Positions 1 to 11,554 of a DNA stretch of 64,000 bases are shown here, in pieces. The translations under genes and the position numbers were made by a program. The notes below the pieces were generated by a model that searched no databases, was not told the DNA's origin, and saw only the letters and a program-made list of their open reading frames with translations. Every line of letters starts with the position of its first letter. Position 1 is the first letter of the stretch. The DNA is taken from assembly GCA_963575745.1 (NCBI GenBank), contig CAUYUJ010016368.1:41764-105763 (forward strand), given 5' to 3'. This DNA is from Prorocentrum cordatum. Its lineage: Eukaryota > Sar > Dinophyceae > Prorocentrales > Prorocentraceae.

Positions 1-345
1 TTTTCGCTTTCCTCACCCTCACTCTCCTGCCTCACGATCCTGATCCTCACCCTGCTCATGCTCATTCTCATTATCCTGATCCCCGCTCTTCTCGTGATGC
101 TCGCTCTGCCGATCCTCACTCTGCTGATCCTCCCTCTCCTGCTCCACACTCGCCCGATCCTCACCCTGCTGATCTTCATTCTCCTCATCCTCGCTCTCCT
201 GACCCTCATTCTCCACGTCCTCACCTTCCTGCTCCACGCTCGCCTGATCCTCGCCCGCGTGACTCTCACTCTCCTGATCCTCCCCCTCGAGAGCCTCGCC
301 CTCCTGATCCTCACGTTCATTCTCCTCTCGATCAATCTCCTCTCG
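1..345. repeat. CTGATCCTC-type minisatellite
   Basis: Short imperfect repeats built from words such as CTGATCCTCACC and CTCCTGATCCTC fill this stretch. The complementary strand is open from about 363 to 19 and would encode a chain of acidic pieces (EGEDQ, ASVEQE, EDQQ). The repeat itself explains the open frame. It could instead be the acidic end of a gene lying left of the window, but nothing else supports that. Confidence 0.7.
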
Positions 346-1130
346 CCCAGAAGAGAAGCGCACGCCCCTTCTTCTATATACAGAAATTCCCGATCAGCCG
401 CAGAGCGGCTGGTTAGTAATGACAGCGCTGGTGTTTCTGATCGTGATAACCACATCGAGGCTGCGAAAATCTGCCCAGGCGTGTCTGGCCCATGCCTGGG
501 GGCCCTCGCCGGGCCCTGGGACCGTCCGAAGACGACTCGCGTGCTGAACAAAACAGAGACATTGCACATTCAGGTGAGAACTCTTCCACCTGTCAGTGGC
601 CTTCTCTTATCACTTACCACTCTTGCGTGCTGGCCAATTCGCTTTTCGGTGCCCCCGTCTAGCTATATCGCTGGTGCAGCTAATTCTGCCTCGCCGCCGA
701 CGGAAAAAACATGGCTGGGGGGCGCTTGCGCGCAGTGCTTGGGCCCAGGATTGCCCTCGGCCTGTCGTGGTGAAGGTGGTGGTGTGGTGTGTAGGCTCTA
801 CGCACCATGAGTGTTTGTTGCGCGATGTTTGTCCGTGCTCCCGCCTTTGCATGCTGGCCAATTCGCTACAACGGTGCCCCCGTTTAGTCAGATCTTTCCG
901 CCAGCGCAGACGCCCCCTGCCTAGCCGCCGGCGCAAACAGTTGGTTGCGCGATTTGTGCTGCTGGATGACTGGCTCATCGTTCTCAACCATCGTGAGGTG
1001 TTGGGCCCTCGTCTTGAAAGAACAGCGCCCCGCGTTCCTCTCCTGCTCTCCTCCTCCTCATCATCCCCTTCCTCCTGCTCGTCCCATCCCTTGCGCCCCT
1101 CACACGTTTCGTGCCCCCCTAGGGAGCTAC
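346..1130. other. Unique sequence, no gene seen
   Basis: This is mostly non-repetitive DNA with a short TCC-rich tract near 1040-1085. Reading frames crossing it run on into the satellite to the right and show no recognisable domain. I see no splice-bounded exon that stands out. Confidence 0.5.
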
Positions 1131-2580
1131 GAGCGCTCCACTGGAGGGCCCCAGTTGCAGCGCCCGCATGCAGTCCCACCCGTCGTTTCGGCGCACCCCT
1201 CACGCGTTTCGTGGTCAACAGGGAGCTCCACCGAAGGCCCCAGTTTCAGCGCCCACGTGCTGTTCCACCCCCAATTCGGCACACCAGCCACATTTTTCCT
1301 GACCCAAAAGGGAGCTCCACCGAAGGCCCCAGTGGCAGCGCCCGCATGCAGTTCCACCCTCCTTTTCGGCGCACCTCTCGCACGTTTGGTGGCCCCATCG
1401 GGAGCTCCACCGAAGGCCCCAGTGGCAGCGCCCGCATGCAGTTCCACCCCCCATTTCGGTGCACCCCTCACTCGTTTCGTTGCCCCATCGGGAGCTCCAC
1501 CGAAGGCCCCAGTGGCAGCGCCCGCATGCAATTCTACCCCGATTCTTGTGAACTCCTCACGTGTTTCGTGGCGTCTACTGAGAGCTCCACCGAGGGCCCC
1601 AGTAGCAGCGCCTGCATGCAGTTCCACCTCCATTTTGGTACACCCCTTATTCGTTTCGTGGCCCCATAGGGAGCTTCACCGGAGACCCCAGTGCCAGCGC
1701 CCACCAAGTGCGGTTCAACCCTCCTTTTCGGCATATCTCCCTCACACGTTTCGTGGCCCGATAGGGAGCTCAATCGAAGGCCCCAGTGGCAGCGCCCGCA
1801 TGCAGTTCCCCCCATTTCGGCGAACCCCTCACACGCTTCGCTTCGTGGCCCCATATGGAGCTCCACCGAAGGCCCCGGTGGCAGGGTTCGCATGCGGTTC
1901 CACCCTCCATTTCGGTTCACCTCTCATACGGTTCGCGGGCCCATAGGGAGCTCCACCGAAGGCCCAGGTGGCAGCGCCCGCATGCGGTTCCACCCGCCAT
2001 GTCGATGCACCGCTCGCACGGTTCCTGGCCCCATAGGGAGCTCCACCGACGGCCCGAGTGGCAGCGCCCGCATGCGGTTCCACCCTGCTTGTCGGCGACC
2101 CCCCCCATATATTTCGTTGCCCCATCGGGAGCTCCACCGAAGGCCCCAGTGGCAGCGCCCGCATGGGATTCCACCTTCCATGTCGGCGACCCTCTCACAC
2201 GTTCCGTGGCCCCATAGGGCTATGCCATAGGCAGCTCCACCGAAGGCTCCAGTGGCATCGCCCGCATGCGGTCCCACCCGCCACCTCGGCGCACCCCTCA
2301 CACGTTTCGTGGCCCCACAGGGAGCCCCACCGAAGGCCCCAGAGGCAGCGCCCGCATGCGGTTCCACCTTGGATTTCGGCGCACCTCTCACACGGTGGGT
2401 GGCCCCAGCGGGAGCTCCACCGAAGGCCTTGGTGGCCCCTGTTGCTGGCCCCCCTCCTTCATTTCATTCTCCTCACGATGCTCGAAGGCCCCAGTGGCAG
2501 CGCCCGCATGGTGGCCATGCCACGTTTCGCCACACCCTTCACGCGCTTCGTGGCCCCATCAGGAGATCCATCAAAGACGA
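1131..2580. repeat. ~89-bp tandem satellite
   Basis: About 15 head-to-tail copies with a period of 88-91 bp. Each begins near GGGAGCTCCACCGAAGGCCC, continues with GCAGCGCCCGCATGC, then a variable CCATTTCGGCGCACC part and CACACGTTTCGTGGCCCCAT. Copy starts are visible near 1312, 1400, 1489, 1765, 1856, 1946, 2036, 2126, 2320 and 2410. All forward and reverse frames stay partly open because the unit is GC-rich, so peptides repeating APPKAPVAAPAC are not evidence of a gene. A single relative of the middle part occurs near 15148-15185. Confidence 0.92.
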
Positions 2581-3090
2581 TACTCACAACGACAGTACTC
2601 ACGACTGCATATGGTTGGGTCCTTCGCCAGGCTCATTTTGTTTTTTTCTGCTTCGACTCAGTTCGTTTGGTATGGCTTGTTTGGGCCTCTGGCGGTTGTC
2701 CGGACAAGTCTTAACCGCCATATGGAACGCAACACAACACAATACATGTAACCAGTTCGAGGCCATACAAAAATGTTCGCGACCAGGCGTGCTCGAGCAT
2801 AACTTTATCCTTGTGATTGGTATCGCCTTATCCTTATGCCGATCTTAAGAATTGCCATTCGTTTTTTCGGGCACATGCACAACGTGTCATCGCCCTTGGG
2901 TTTGTCCATCTCAGAGATAGGGATACACTCGAGGCTGGTTAGGTGATCGTGGTGGTGTGCAGAAGTGCCCTCAGCGCAGCACAGGCCTGCATCCAGCGCC
3001 TGCCCCCTGGGCAGCTGGATTTCGTGGTCGAGGCCCTGAGCAGCAGCGCGGAGCCCCTGGGGGTGGCTCCTCCTCCCCCCTCGGATCGGG
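2581..3090. other. Unique spacer, no gene seen
   Basis: Less GC-rich sequence follows the satellite, then a short GC-rich part that enters a (GGA)n tract. I see no coding signal or recognisable repeat. Confidence 0.45.
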
Positions 3091-3453
3091 CGACAGGGGG
3101 GAGGAGGAGGCGGAGGAGGAGGAGGAGGAGGAGGAGGAGGAGGAGTAGGAAAAGGAGGAGGAGGAGGAGGAAAAGGAGGAGGAGGAGGAAAAGGAGGAGG
3201 AGGAGGAGGAGTTCTCCTGTTGTGGCTGTTATTATTATTATTATTATTGCTATTCTTATCATTACTATTACTATTACTATTATGATTATTATTATTGTTA
3301 TTATTATTGTTATTACTATTATTATTATCATTATTATTATTGTTATTATTATTATTATTAATATTACTACTCCGACCGCGCCGAGAGTCACCTTCTTCTC
3401 CCTCCTCCCTCTGCCTCCTCCTCCTCCTCCTCCTCCTCCTCCTCCTCCTCCCT
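3091..3453. repeat. (GGA)n, (ATT)n and (CCT)n microsatellite cluster
   Basis: Three triplet tracts lie next to each other: GGA/GAG at about 3100-3215, TTA/ATT at about 3229-3366 and CCT at about 3410-3453. Frames across them give poly-R/E, poly-I and poly-L/P, as expected of simple repeats. Confidence 0.95.
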
Positions 3454-3474
3454 CATGTTAATATACATATAACG

Positions 3475-3605
3475 GTGCACCGGGCCCGGGGGCCCGGGGC
3501 CGGAACCTCGACCACAAATGTGGGGACCGGGGCCCCGGCCCGCCTCTGGGAGGCTTAAAATCGCCCCAGGGAGCCCTCAGACAGCAATCTCGGCGGCCCC
3601 AGACT
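3475..3605. repeat. Left copy of a duplicated GC-rich segment
   Basis: The stretch containing CCGGAACCTCGACCACAAAT and GGGAGCCCTCAGACAGCAAT recurs near 5445-5575 with a few changes. In both places it leads into the CCAAGAGG family, so a unit of roughly 2 kb seems to have been duplicated. Confidence 0.85.
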
Positions 3606-5390
3606 GTCTCGAGACACGCCCAAGACGCCGTCCAGGTGTTTTTTGCGACGCACGATGCGTTTCAAAGTGCCCCGGAGGCCCCCAAGACGCCCCGAGAGGA
3701 TTTTAAGATGCCGCCCAAGAGCGCCCCGAGACGGGCAAAGTCGTTGATTTTCATTTGTTTTTTTCCAGTGTTTTTTGCATTCTCGCTGTTTCGTGCTTCC
3801 GGCGCTAAAGCCACGCCCAAGAGGCTCCCAAAACCGCTAACAGACGGCCCAAGTGGCTCCCAAGAGGGCCCCAAGACGGCCCAAGAGGGCGCCGAGACGG
3901 CCCCAGAGCCGCCCAAGATGGCGCAAGAGGGTCCCAAGAAGGCCCCAAGATGGTCCCAAGAGAGGGAATGCGAAGTGGAAAATCAAGCTCTCCGCCCCAA
4001 GATGCCCCCAAGAGGCCCCAAGAGGCCCCCAGGAAGCCCCCAAGAGGCCCCCACGAGACCCCCAAGAGGCCGCACGATGCGTTTAAAATTGTCCCGGAGG
4101 CCTCCAAGACGCCCCAAGAGGCCTTGAATTAAGATGCCGCCCAAGAGCGCCCCGAGAGGGCAAACTCGTTGATTTTCATTGGTTTTTCAATGTTTTTTTG
4201 CATTCTCGCTGTTTCGTGTTTCCGGCGCTAAATCACCGCCCAAGAGGCACCTAAAACCAGTCCAAGACGGCCCAAGAGGCTCCCAAGAGGGCCCCAAGAC
4301 GGCCCAAGAGAGCTCCGAGACGGCCCCAGAGCCGCCCAAGACGGCGCAAGAGGGTCCCAAGAAGGCTCCAAGAGGGGCTCAAGAGGGAACGCGAAGTGGA
4401 AAATCAAGCTCTCCGCCCCACGATGTCTCCAAGAGGCCCCAAGAGGCTCCCAGGAAGCCCTCAAGAGGCCCCAAGTGGCTCCCAAGGCCGCACGATGCGT
4501 TTTAAACTGCCCCGGAGGCCCCCAAGACGCCCCAAGCCTTTGAGATGCCGCCCAAGAGCGCCCCGAGAGGGCAAACTCGTTGATTTTCATGTCTTTTTTG
4601 CATTCTCGCTGTTTCGTGTTTCCGGCGCTGAAGCACCGGCCAAGAGGCCCCCCAAACCGCTAACAGACGGCCCAAGAGGCTCCCAAGAGGGCCCCAAGAC
4701 GGCCCAAGAGAGCCCCGAGACGGCCCCAGAGCCGCCCAAGACGGCGCAAGAGGGTCCCAAGAAGACCCCATAAGGGGCTCAAGAGAGGGAACGCGAACTG
4801 GAAAATCAAGCTCTCCGCCCCAAGATGCCCCCAAGAGGCCCCAAGAGGCCCCCGGGAAACCCCAAGAGGCCCCCAAGAGGCCACCAAGAGATCCCCAAGA
4901 TGCCCCAAGAGGCCCCCAGAGGGCCCCAAGACGGCCCAAGAGAGCCCCGAGACGGCCCCAGAGCCGCCCAAGACGGCGCAAGAGGGTCCCAAGAAGGCCC
5001 TAAGAGGGTCCCAAGAGAGGGAACGCGAACTGAAAAATCAAGCTCTCCGCCCCACGATGCCCCCAAGAGGCCTCAAGAGGCCTCAACAGGCCCCTGGGAA
5101 GCCCCAAGAGGCCCCTAAGAGGCCCCAAGAGGCCCCCGAAGACATGCCAAGAACGTCCCATGACGACTTCAAGAAGCAGTCCAGGATGCTCCGAGGAGGC
5201 CCCAAGAGGTTCCTGGGAGAGCCCAAGAGTCCCCCAAGAGGCCCCCAAGGGGACTCAAGCAGCATCCAGGAGGCCAGAAAGAGGCTCCAAAGAGCCCAGC
5301 GGTCCAGGCGGGGGCCGAACTAACATTTCCAGCCCTGGGCTCCCGGAAGCCCAACAGTAAGCCCTAAGAGTTCGACCGTCCAGCCTAGCT

Positions 5391-5427
5391 AGAACTTGAG
5401 CGCGCGCGAAGCGCGCGCGATGGTTTT
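5391..5427. other. GC-rich hairpin, copy 1
   Basis: The core is GCGCGCGC, a GAA triloop, then GCGCGCGC. A 3x3 internal loop (TGA/GAT) separates it from an outer stem AGAACT/GGTTTT that pairs only if two G-T (G-U) wobbles are allowed. A second copy lies at 6179-6219. Confidence 0.85.
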
Positions 5428-5439
5428 ATTTCTATACAG

Positions 5440-5580
5440 ATAACTGCGCACCTGGCTCGGGGGCCGAGGGCCGGAACCTCGACCACAAATGTGGAGACCC
5501 GGGCCTGGGCCCGCTTTTGGGAGGCTTGAAATCGCCCCGGGGAGCCTTCAGACAGCAATCCTAGCGGCCCGAGGGGGTCT
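5440..5580. repeat. Right copy of the duplicated GC-rich segment
   Basis: This repeats the 3475-3605 segment. The shared landmarks are CCGGAACCTCGACCACAAAT, the TTGAAATCGCCCC part and the CAGACAGCAATC part. Confidence 0.85.
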
Positions 5581-6178
5581 CGAGACACCCCCAAGACGCC
5601 GTCCAGGGGTCTGCGGCGACGCACACCATGCGTTTTAAATTGCCGCGGAGGCCCCAAGACGCCCCAAGAGGCCTTTAATTAAGATGCCGCCCAAGAGCGC
5701 CCCGAGACGGGCAAAGTCGTTGATTTTCATTTGTTTTTTTCATTTTTTTTTTTTGCATTCTCGCTGTTTCGTGTTTCCGGCGCTAAAGCCCCGCCCAAGA
5801 GGCTCCCAAAACCGCTTGAGCCCCGAGACGGCCCCAGAGCCGCCCAAGACGGCGCAAGAGGGTCCCAAGAAGGCCCCAAGAGAGGCCCAAGAGAGGGAAC
5901 GCGAACTGAAAAATCAAGCTCTCCGCCCCAAGATGCCCCCTTAGAGGCCCCCAAGAGGCCCCAAGATGCCCCCAGGAAGCCCCCAAGAGGCCCCAAGAGG
6001 CTCCCAACAGGCCCCAAGAGGCCCCCAAGAAGCCCCAAAGAGGCTCCAATAGGCCCCAAGACGGCACCCAACAGGCTTCAAATCTCTTTCTAAGAGGCCC
6101 CCGAAGACATGCCAAAAAGGTCCCATGACGACTTCAAGAAGCAGTCCAGGATTCTCCGAGGAGGCCCCAAGAAGCTAG

Positions 6179-6219
6179 CTAGAACCTGAGCGCGCGCGAA
6201 GCGCGCGCGATGGTTCTAG
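6179..6219. other. GC-rich hairpin, copy 2 (41 nt)
   Basis: The outer stem CTAGAACC/GGTTCTAG is perfect (8 bp). A TGA/GAT internal loop follows, then the 8-bp GCGCGCGC stem closed by GAA. Both copies are preceded by CTAGCTAG-like sequence, which suggests a small mobile or recombination-prone palindromic element rather than chance. Confidence 0.88.
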
Positions 6220-6420
6220 TTTGTGATATGTCATGACACAGTATGAGTTGATGTGGTTTATGTTAGATGCTAGTGTATGATACGACATGTTATGCTATGT
6301 AATGACATGGATTGTTATGTTATGTGATGCAAATATAGTTTACGCTATGTTATGCAATGATATGCTATGATATGCCATATTATGAATTGTTACACTATGA
6401 TATGACACGCCATGGCATGA
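6220..6420. repeat. TATGACATGTTATG-rich spacer
   Basis: AT-rich, loosely repetitive sequence built from ATGTTATGCTATG-like words leads into the (GAT)n tract. No gene is seen. Confidence 0.7.
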
Positions 6421-6792
6421 CGATGGTTGTGGTGGTGATGCTGATGACGATGCTGCTGATGATTACGATGCTGCCGATGAGGCTGATTCTGATGATGCTG
6501 ATGCTGATGATGTTGATGCTGATGCTGATGATCATGATGCTGATGATGCTGCTGATGATGCTGCTGATGACGATGGTGTTGATGATGATGCCGCTGCTGC
6601 TGACGATGCTGATGATGATGATGATGATGATGATGGCGATGCTGATGATGCTGATGATGATGGTAATGATGATGTTGATGATGATGATGCTGATGCTGCT
6701 GATGATGATGCTGATGTTGCTGATGATAACGCTGATGTTGTCGTTGGTGATGATGATGATGATGATGATGATGCTGATGGTGATGGTGATGG

Positions 6793-6839
<47 letters not shown>

Positions 6840-7042
6840 CTGATGCTGATGCTGATGCTGATGCTGATGCTGATGATGATGATGATGATGATGATGCTGA
6901 TGATGCTGATGATGATGATAATGATGATATTGATGATATTGATGATGGTGATGATGATGACGATGATGCTGATGATGCTGATGATGCTGATGATGCTGAT
7001 GCTGATGCTGATGTTGCTGATGATGATGATGATGATGACGCC

Positions 7043-7106
<64 letters not shown>

Positions 7107-7116
7107 CTGATGCTGC

Positions 7117-7151
<35 letters not shown>

Positions 7152-7220
7152 GTGATGATGAAGATGATGAAGATGATGATGATGATGATGATGCTGATGA
7201 TGCTGATGATGATGATGATT

Positions 7221-7295
<75 letters not shown>

Positions 7296-7296
7296 G
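6421..7296. repeat. Long (GAT)n microsatellite
   Basis: Nearly 900 bp of GAT/ATG triplets with interspersed GCT and GTT variants. It gives poly-Met/Leu on the plus strand and poly-His on the minus strand; neither is a credible protein. Confidence 0.97.
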
Positions 7297-7314
7297 CGGG
7301 GTGAACTCTGACGG

Positions 7315-7795
7315 CGCCTCGAGCGAGGCGCGGGTTTCAGCATCCCCAAGGGGGAGCCGTCAGGGAGTATTGCACTCCTCCGGTCGCGCCAGCATGGCGG
7401 GGGTGTCTCGAGCGGTTTGCGTGTTTTCTGCCGCAACATCATCCGCTTTCGGATCTGATCTTGAGGATATCTTGAGTGAGGCGCTGGTTTGTGCTCCCAC
7501 ATGGGGGCGCCAGGGGGTATTGCACTCCTCCGTTCGCGCCAACATGGCGGGGATGTCTCGAGTGGTTGGCTTGTTTGCTGCCGCAACATCCTTTGATTTC
7601 GGAGCAGATTCTGAGGATGTCTCGGGCGAAGCGCTGGTTTTCGCAACGCCCGGGGGCACAGATTGAGGGGATGGCTCGATCGGTTTGCTTGTTTTGCTGG
7701 ACAGGCTCGTCTGCGTTCCAAGCAGATTCTGAGGATGTCTCTGGCAAGGCGCTGGTTTGGTTTCGACACCCCAAGGGGCTTCAGATTGTGAGGAT
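7315..7795. repeat. ~115-150-bp tandem repeat, four copies
   Basis: Copies are marked by GAGGATGTCTC, GCGCTGGTTT, a CCCAAGGGGG-like word, and CATGGCGGGG with GTGTCTCGAG. Starts lie near 7341, 7490, 7640 and 7755. Both strands remain open through much of it, which argues against reading either as a gene. Confidence 0.85.
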
Positions 7796-8200
7796 GACCC
7801 AGACTCACTTATGCTCAACCTCACTCGTGCTTAGACTCACTCACACTCCGACTCGTACTCATCATATTCATACTCAATTTCAGGTTTACGCACACCCAGG
7901 CTCACTCACTCTGAGACCCACCCACCCTCCGACTCACTCGTAGTCAGACTCACTTGTATTCAGACCCACTCATGGTTGCACTCACTCATGCTCATACTCA
8001 GGCTCACTCACATACACACTCAGACTCACTCGCACTCTGACCCACCCATTCACTCGTAGTCAGACTCACCGGTACTTAGACCCATTCAGACTCAGACTCG
8101 TATTCATTAGACTTACACTCAGACCCACTCACACCCAGACTTACCCACATTCAGATCACTATCACTCGGACTCGCTCATTATCTGACTTGTGCATTATGA
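7796..8200. repeat. ACTCAC/CAGACTC short-word repeat
   Basis: A degenerate tandem array of ACTCACTC and CAGACTCAC words. No gene is seen. Confidence 0.85.
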
Positions 8201-8215
8201 CTCCTTACTAGCTCC

Positions 8216-8735
8216 ATGCAAATAGGTGCACACTGGGGCCCCAAGGCTGCCATGAGGCACCAGGAGGCCCCAAGAGGCCCCAGGAGCAGGAGGCCTCACA
8301 TGGCCATAGGAGTGGCTCCAATACCATGTGTTTTACGTATGCTCCTACAGATTGTGCCCGAACACGAACCCCTAGGAGTGGTTTACGTCTGTTTCTATGT
8401 ATATGTGAATAGATATATATATATATATATATATATGTATTGCCCTTCTCTTGTCTATCCAATCCTGCGTGCTTTACGTCTGTTCCGATATATTGGGTCT
8501 CCTCTGGGGCACGATTCTATGTTGTTTTACGTGTTTTCCGATGTATACATATATATATATATATGTATGTATATAGGTTGCCCTTCTCCTGCGGCTCCAA
8601 TTGGCAGTGTTTTGTGACTGTCTGTTCCTATGTATTGGGCCTCTCCTGGAGCACGAATCCTCCCCAGGAGGCCCCAGGAGGCTCCAGGACCAGGAGGCCC
8701 CAGGAGGCCTCAGGCGCAGAGACGCGTCCGTACTA
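8216..8735. repeat. CAGGAGGCCCC words plus duplicated (TA)n-containing unit
   Basis: A ~145-bp unit is present twice (about 8376-8470 and 8523-8605). Each copy has TTTACGT, a TA dinucleotide run and TGCCCTTCTC. Both flanks carry GGAGGCCCC repeats related to those at 3.6-6.2 kb. Confidence 0.8.
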
Positions 8736-8879
8736 CTGAGACTCATTCACACTCCAACTCATTCACAGTTAGATTCATTCCCAGACCGTCAATACTCAAG
8801 CCCGTGAATATTCGAAAACTCTTGCGCCTAGACACGGCGGACAGGTCCATGCTAATAGATGCACATATGGAGAGTTCCA

Positions 8880-9055
8880 CGCAGGAGGAGGAGGAGGAGG
8901 AGAAGGAGGAAGAGAAGGAGGAGAAAGAGCAGAAGGAGGGAGGAGGAGGAGGAGGAGGTGGAGGAAGAGGCGGAGGAGGAGGGAGGGAGGGAGGTGGGGT
9001 GGGGGAGGGGAGGGAGGTAGGGAGGGGAGGGAGGTAGGGAGGGGGGGTAGGGACG
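8880..9055. repeat. (GGA)n/(GGGA)n purine tract
   Basis: A long polypurine run that shifts from GGA/GAA triplets to GGGAGGG words. Any frame here is simple-repeat peptide. Confidence 0.95.
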
Positions 9056-9149
9056 GGCGAGCGAGCGAGCATGCAGCAGTGCAGTCGAACATGGCAGTAC
9101 AGCGCGTTGAAATAGAACAGCAGAGGGATAACATGAGAGTCTGCCCCCT

Positions 9150-9310
9150 CCACAAGATGGTGCAACAAGGAGGTTGCATTTGAGACGCGTTGTATTCCGC
9201 CTATGTAGTGCCACCCGTGTTCTGTTGCTCCCTGCTTTGAAAGGGGTCCAGGGGCATGGTGTGCTCGGTATGGTGCAACAAAGAGGTTGCATTTGAGACG
9301 CATTTGTTTC
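9150..9310. repeat. ~107-bp direct repeat, two copies
   Basis: ATGGTGCAACAA followed by GAGGTTGCATTTGAGACGC occurs near 9161 and again near 9268. Confidence 0.85.
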
Positions 9311-9329
9311 CTCATCTGTGGTGTCATTT

Positions 9330-10430
9330 GCTCTGGGGGAGAAAACAAAACAAGATGGGGGTTCAGCAGGCTGAGCCCAACGAAATTGTCATGAAAGAAA
9401 GTGCACCTGGGCACCTGTCTTCGGATGCTGGCCGCGCGAAGCAGCCGAGGTCATCCTGAGGTGCCCTTCACGAGTTGAGCGCAACTGTGTCTCCCCTTTG
9501 CACTCCGCCTTGAGGCCACGACAGTTGCCTCTCGGAAGCAAGAGCAAGCACGCACACCGCTCGCAGATAGCACATGGGAAACAACTGAGGCTTGTGACCC
9601 AGCCGTCGAACCACACCCAGCTAAAGGAGGAGGCGGGGTCAGGATGCTGACCCGGGACCCCATCAGCAGCCGCGAGGGCGATCCTGGCTCGGCCTTGGCG
9701 AACAGTTCGCTTGAGCACCACGTCACGCCTGGGCCGCATCAGGGTTGCACCCAGGGCTTGCACCCGTTCGCAGTCCCTTCAGGGTCTGCTCGGACACCGC
9801 GGTGCCACTGCACCTTCGGCACCGTCACTCGCTGCGGCTCGGGAGAAGAGCAAGCTGGTTTTCCTCGAAGTCCATATTGTGGGACCCCCCCTCAGGCCCC
9901 CCCCGGCCCCCTCCCCCCCTCATCGGATTTCAGACTCCACGGGTGGGGGAACGGGGGAGGTGAACAGCCAATCATCTCACAAGCCTTTGCACCCCTGGCA
10001 AGCGGGGGTCAGCGTATTTTTCGTGCTACCGGGCTCCCCGGGCGGGGGGGGGGTACTGTTTCTTTCCTAGCGTTATCCCTATGGTTGTCATCACCTGATT
10101 TGTTATCTCGATGCCGATCTTGAGGATTTCCTCAGTTTCTGTTGACGCATCCCTTAGACCGTCATCCCATCTCGGCTTGCTAATATCTGGATAGTGGTAA
10201 GCTGGAGACTGGTTAGGTTTGCGCAGTAGATGGCCCAACCTCGTTTCTCGTTCGGGCCCCCCTGCCCGACCCACAATCATATTCGGGCTTTGCGGGTCTG
10301 CTTTCTCCTCGTCAGTGGCCTCAGAATTCTGAGTGCCCAGAGCTTTTCTTCCCAAAACGCTCATCACCGTTTGTTTGGGTTGTCGCCTCCTCACCTCGTG
10401 TTCTAACCGCTCATCTTCCCTCTTCGCGTG
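9330..10430. other. Unique DNA, no confident gene
   Basis: Several frames of 90-160 codons overlap on both strands, none with a recognisable domain. The best single candidate is a minus-strand frame from about 10394 to 10026. It has a fairly ordinary amino-acid mix but no ATG at its upstream end, and I could not tie it to any family. A GC-rich pocket with a CCCC/GGGG run lies near 9890-10060. Confidence 0.4.
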
Positions 10431-11117
10431 TAATGCTTATCTCCTCTTATGATGTCCCAGCCTACTTTAGCCCTGATCACCAGAAACATTTCGAGTGCCA
10501 GAAAAAAGGACCGAACCTCGAGGCTTTTCGCGTGTCGGGCCGTGGGAGACACTTGGTCGATACTGGTTCGACACTGTTTCGGCACTGTTTCGACACTTTC
10601 TGGGTGCTCGAAATTATTTTTTGGATGTGGTTTTTAACGACGATAGGGGCAACGTAAATCTCCTCGTTCCCCGATGCTACTTGTGTGGGGGACACCGCCC
10701 ATCCTGGGTGCTGGCAGCACCCCCGGGGGGATCCGGCAGAGTGCGGACCCGCGCGGACCCATCGAGACCTTTTCTCAGGCGATCGCAATTATGGATCAAG
10801 GGGGCGTGGAATAGCGACGGGTCCTGTTTCCATGGGAAATCGCGGATTTCCGCCGCCGAGCGAGGCGGCATTGGCCGCATTTTGCGGAGGGCACCTCCTC
10901 AGATACATGGATTTGGCGACCGCGCGTCATATCCATGGATCGCTAATCCATGTTTGCGCGGCCCTGGCCTGAGAAGTCCAGCAGAGTGCGGCCCCTCACA
11001 GAACAGCGGGATCGCGAACATCCCACGAGCCCCGCGCCACGCCCCACTTGTCATTCGGAGCGCCCAACAAAAATTCAGCCCCTGGGGGTCGGGGTCTCTT
11101 GAGGAGCACTTCCAGTA
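10431..11117. other. Unique DNA, no confident gene
   Basis: Around 10545-10600 the words GGTTCGACACTG, TTCGGCACTG and TTCGACACTT form a short tandem. The rest is unremarkable, with no frame showing a recognisable domain. Confidence 0.4.
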
Positions 11118-11124
11118 AGAGATG

Positions 11125-11215
11125 TAGTGGAGACCCATGCCGAGAAACACCCTGCTTGCCTCCAGGGTGCCCTGGGTTTCTTGGGTTTCGATGGTTCTGC
11201 GATATGGCCTGCAAG
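11125..11215. mobile_element. MITE fragment, Tc1/mariner-like family
   Basis: From the terminal TAGTGGAGACCC through GAAACACCCTGCTTGCC and CAGGGTGCCCTGGGTTTCTT this matches the left part of the complete copy at 50864-51039. The right terminus is missing or too diverged to see, so this is a truncated or decayed copy. Confidence 0.7.
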
Positions 11216-11324
11216 ATACCCAAGGCACTGCAAACGGAGTGTTAGTAAACGGTGTGGCAGCTAAGGGGCCCCTTCAAGCAAGAACGAGGCGACAGGGCAT
11301 TTACCTCGGGCTAGTGCGTGGTAA

Positions 11325-11420
11325 ATCGGAACGACAAAAGCTTCGATACATCATCATAACAGACGACAGAATCTTTGATACGTCATCATAACAGGCGACA
11401 GAAACTTCAAGACATCATAA
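11325..11420. repeat. ~37-bp tandem repeat, three copies
   Basis: The unit contains ATCATCATAACAGRCGACAG and a variable CTT-GATAC part. No gene is seen. Confidence 0.8.
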
Positions 11421-11554
11421 TAACTCTGGGCGTGGGGGGTCACCTCGCACTTGTGCGCGGCAAACCAAATTTTGAAAACACCACTGAAAACGCACCCCCA
11501 GCTACCGGCACGTTGACGAGCGCCCCGTTTGCAGGGGCTTCGGATACATTGAAT

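Larger units (their letters stand above)
3640..6172. repeat. CCAAGAGGCCC interspersed/tandem repeat family
   Basis: Dense CCCCAAGAGGC and CCCAAGACGGC words (about 9-12 bp) are arranged in a larger tandem unit. The anchor GTTGATTTTCAT, with a T-rich run and CATTCTCGCTGTTTCGTG, occurs at about 3743, 4168, 4579 and 5719, giving periods of 425 and 411 bp followed by a longer step. The minus-strand frames read GASWGPLG-type strings because the word length and low stop content leave them open. The same words, as CTTGGGGCCTC on the plus strand, return at 43.7, 49.2-50.1 and 56.2-56.5 kb. Confidence 0.9.

Noticed and set aside
19-363. Minus-strand acidic protein of 114 residues
   Set aside because: It is explained by a short repeat of mostly codon-multiple period. 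It is kept only as a remark under that repeat.
596-2714. Several long frames on both strands with APPKAPVAAPAC or GASWGGAP repeats
   Set aside because: They follow the 89-bp satellite. Both strands are open and frames change from copy to copy, so no single coding frame is favoured.
3636-6126. GASWGPLG and PKRPQEAPR repeat proteins
   Set aside because: The CCAAGAGG words lack stops in most frames on both strands. The peptides carry no conserved domain.
6357-7304. A 315-codon frame of mostly Met and a 472-codon His-rich frame on the other strand
   Set aside because: Both are direct translations of the (GAT)n microsatellite and continue only into the adjoining tandem repeat.
10026-10394. Minus-strand frame of 122 codons
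   Set aside because: It has no ATG start, no recognisable domain and no splice-site support. The composition is plausible, so it stays a weak possibility only.
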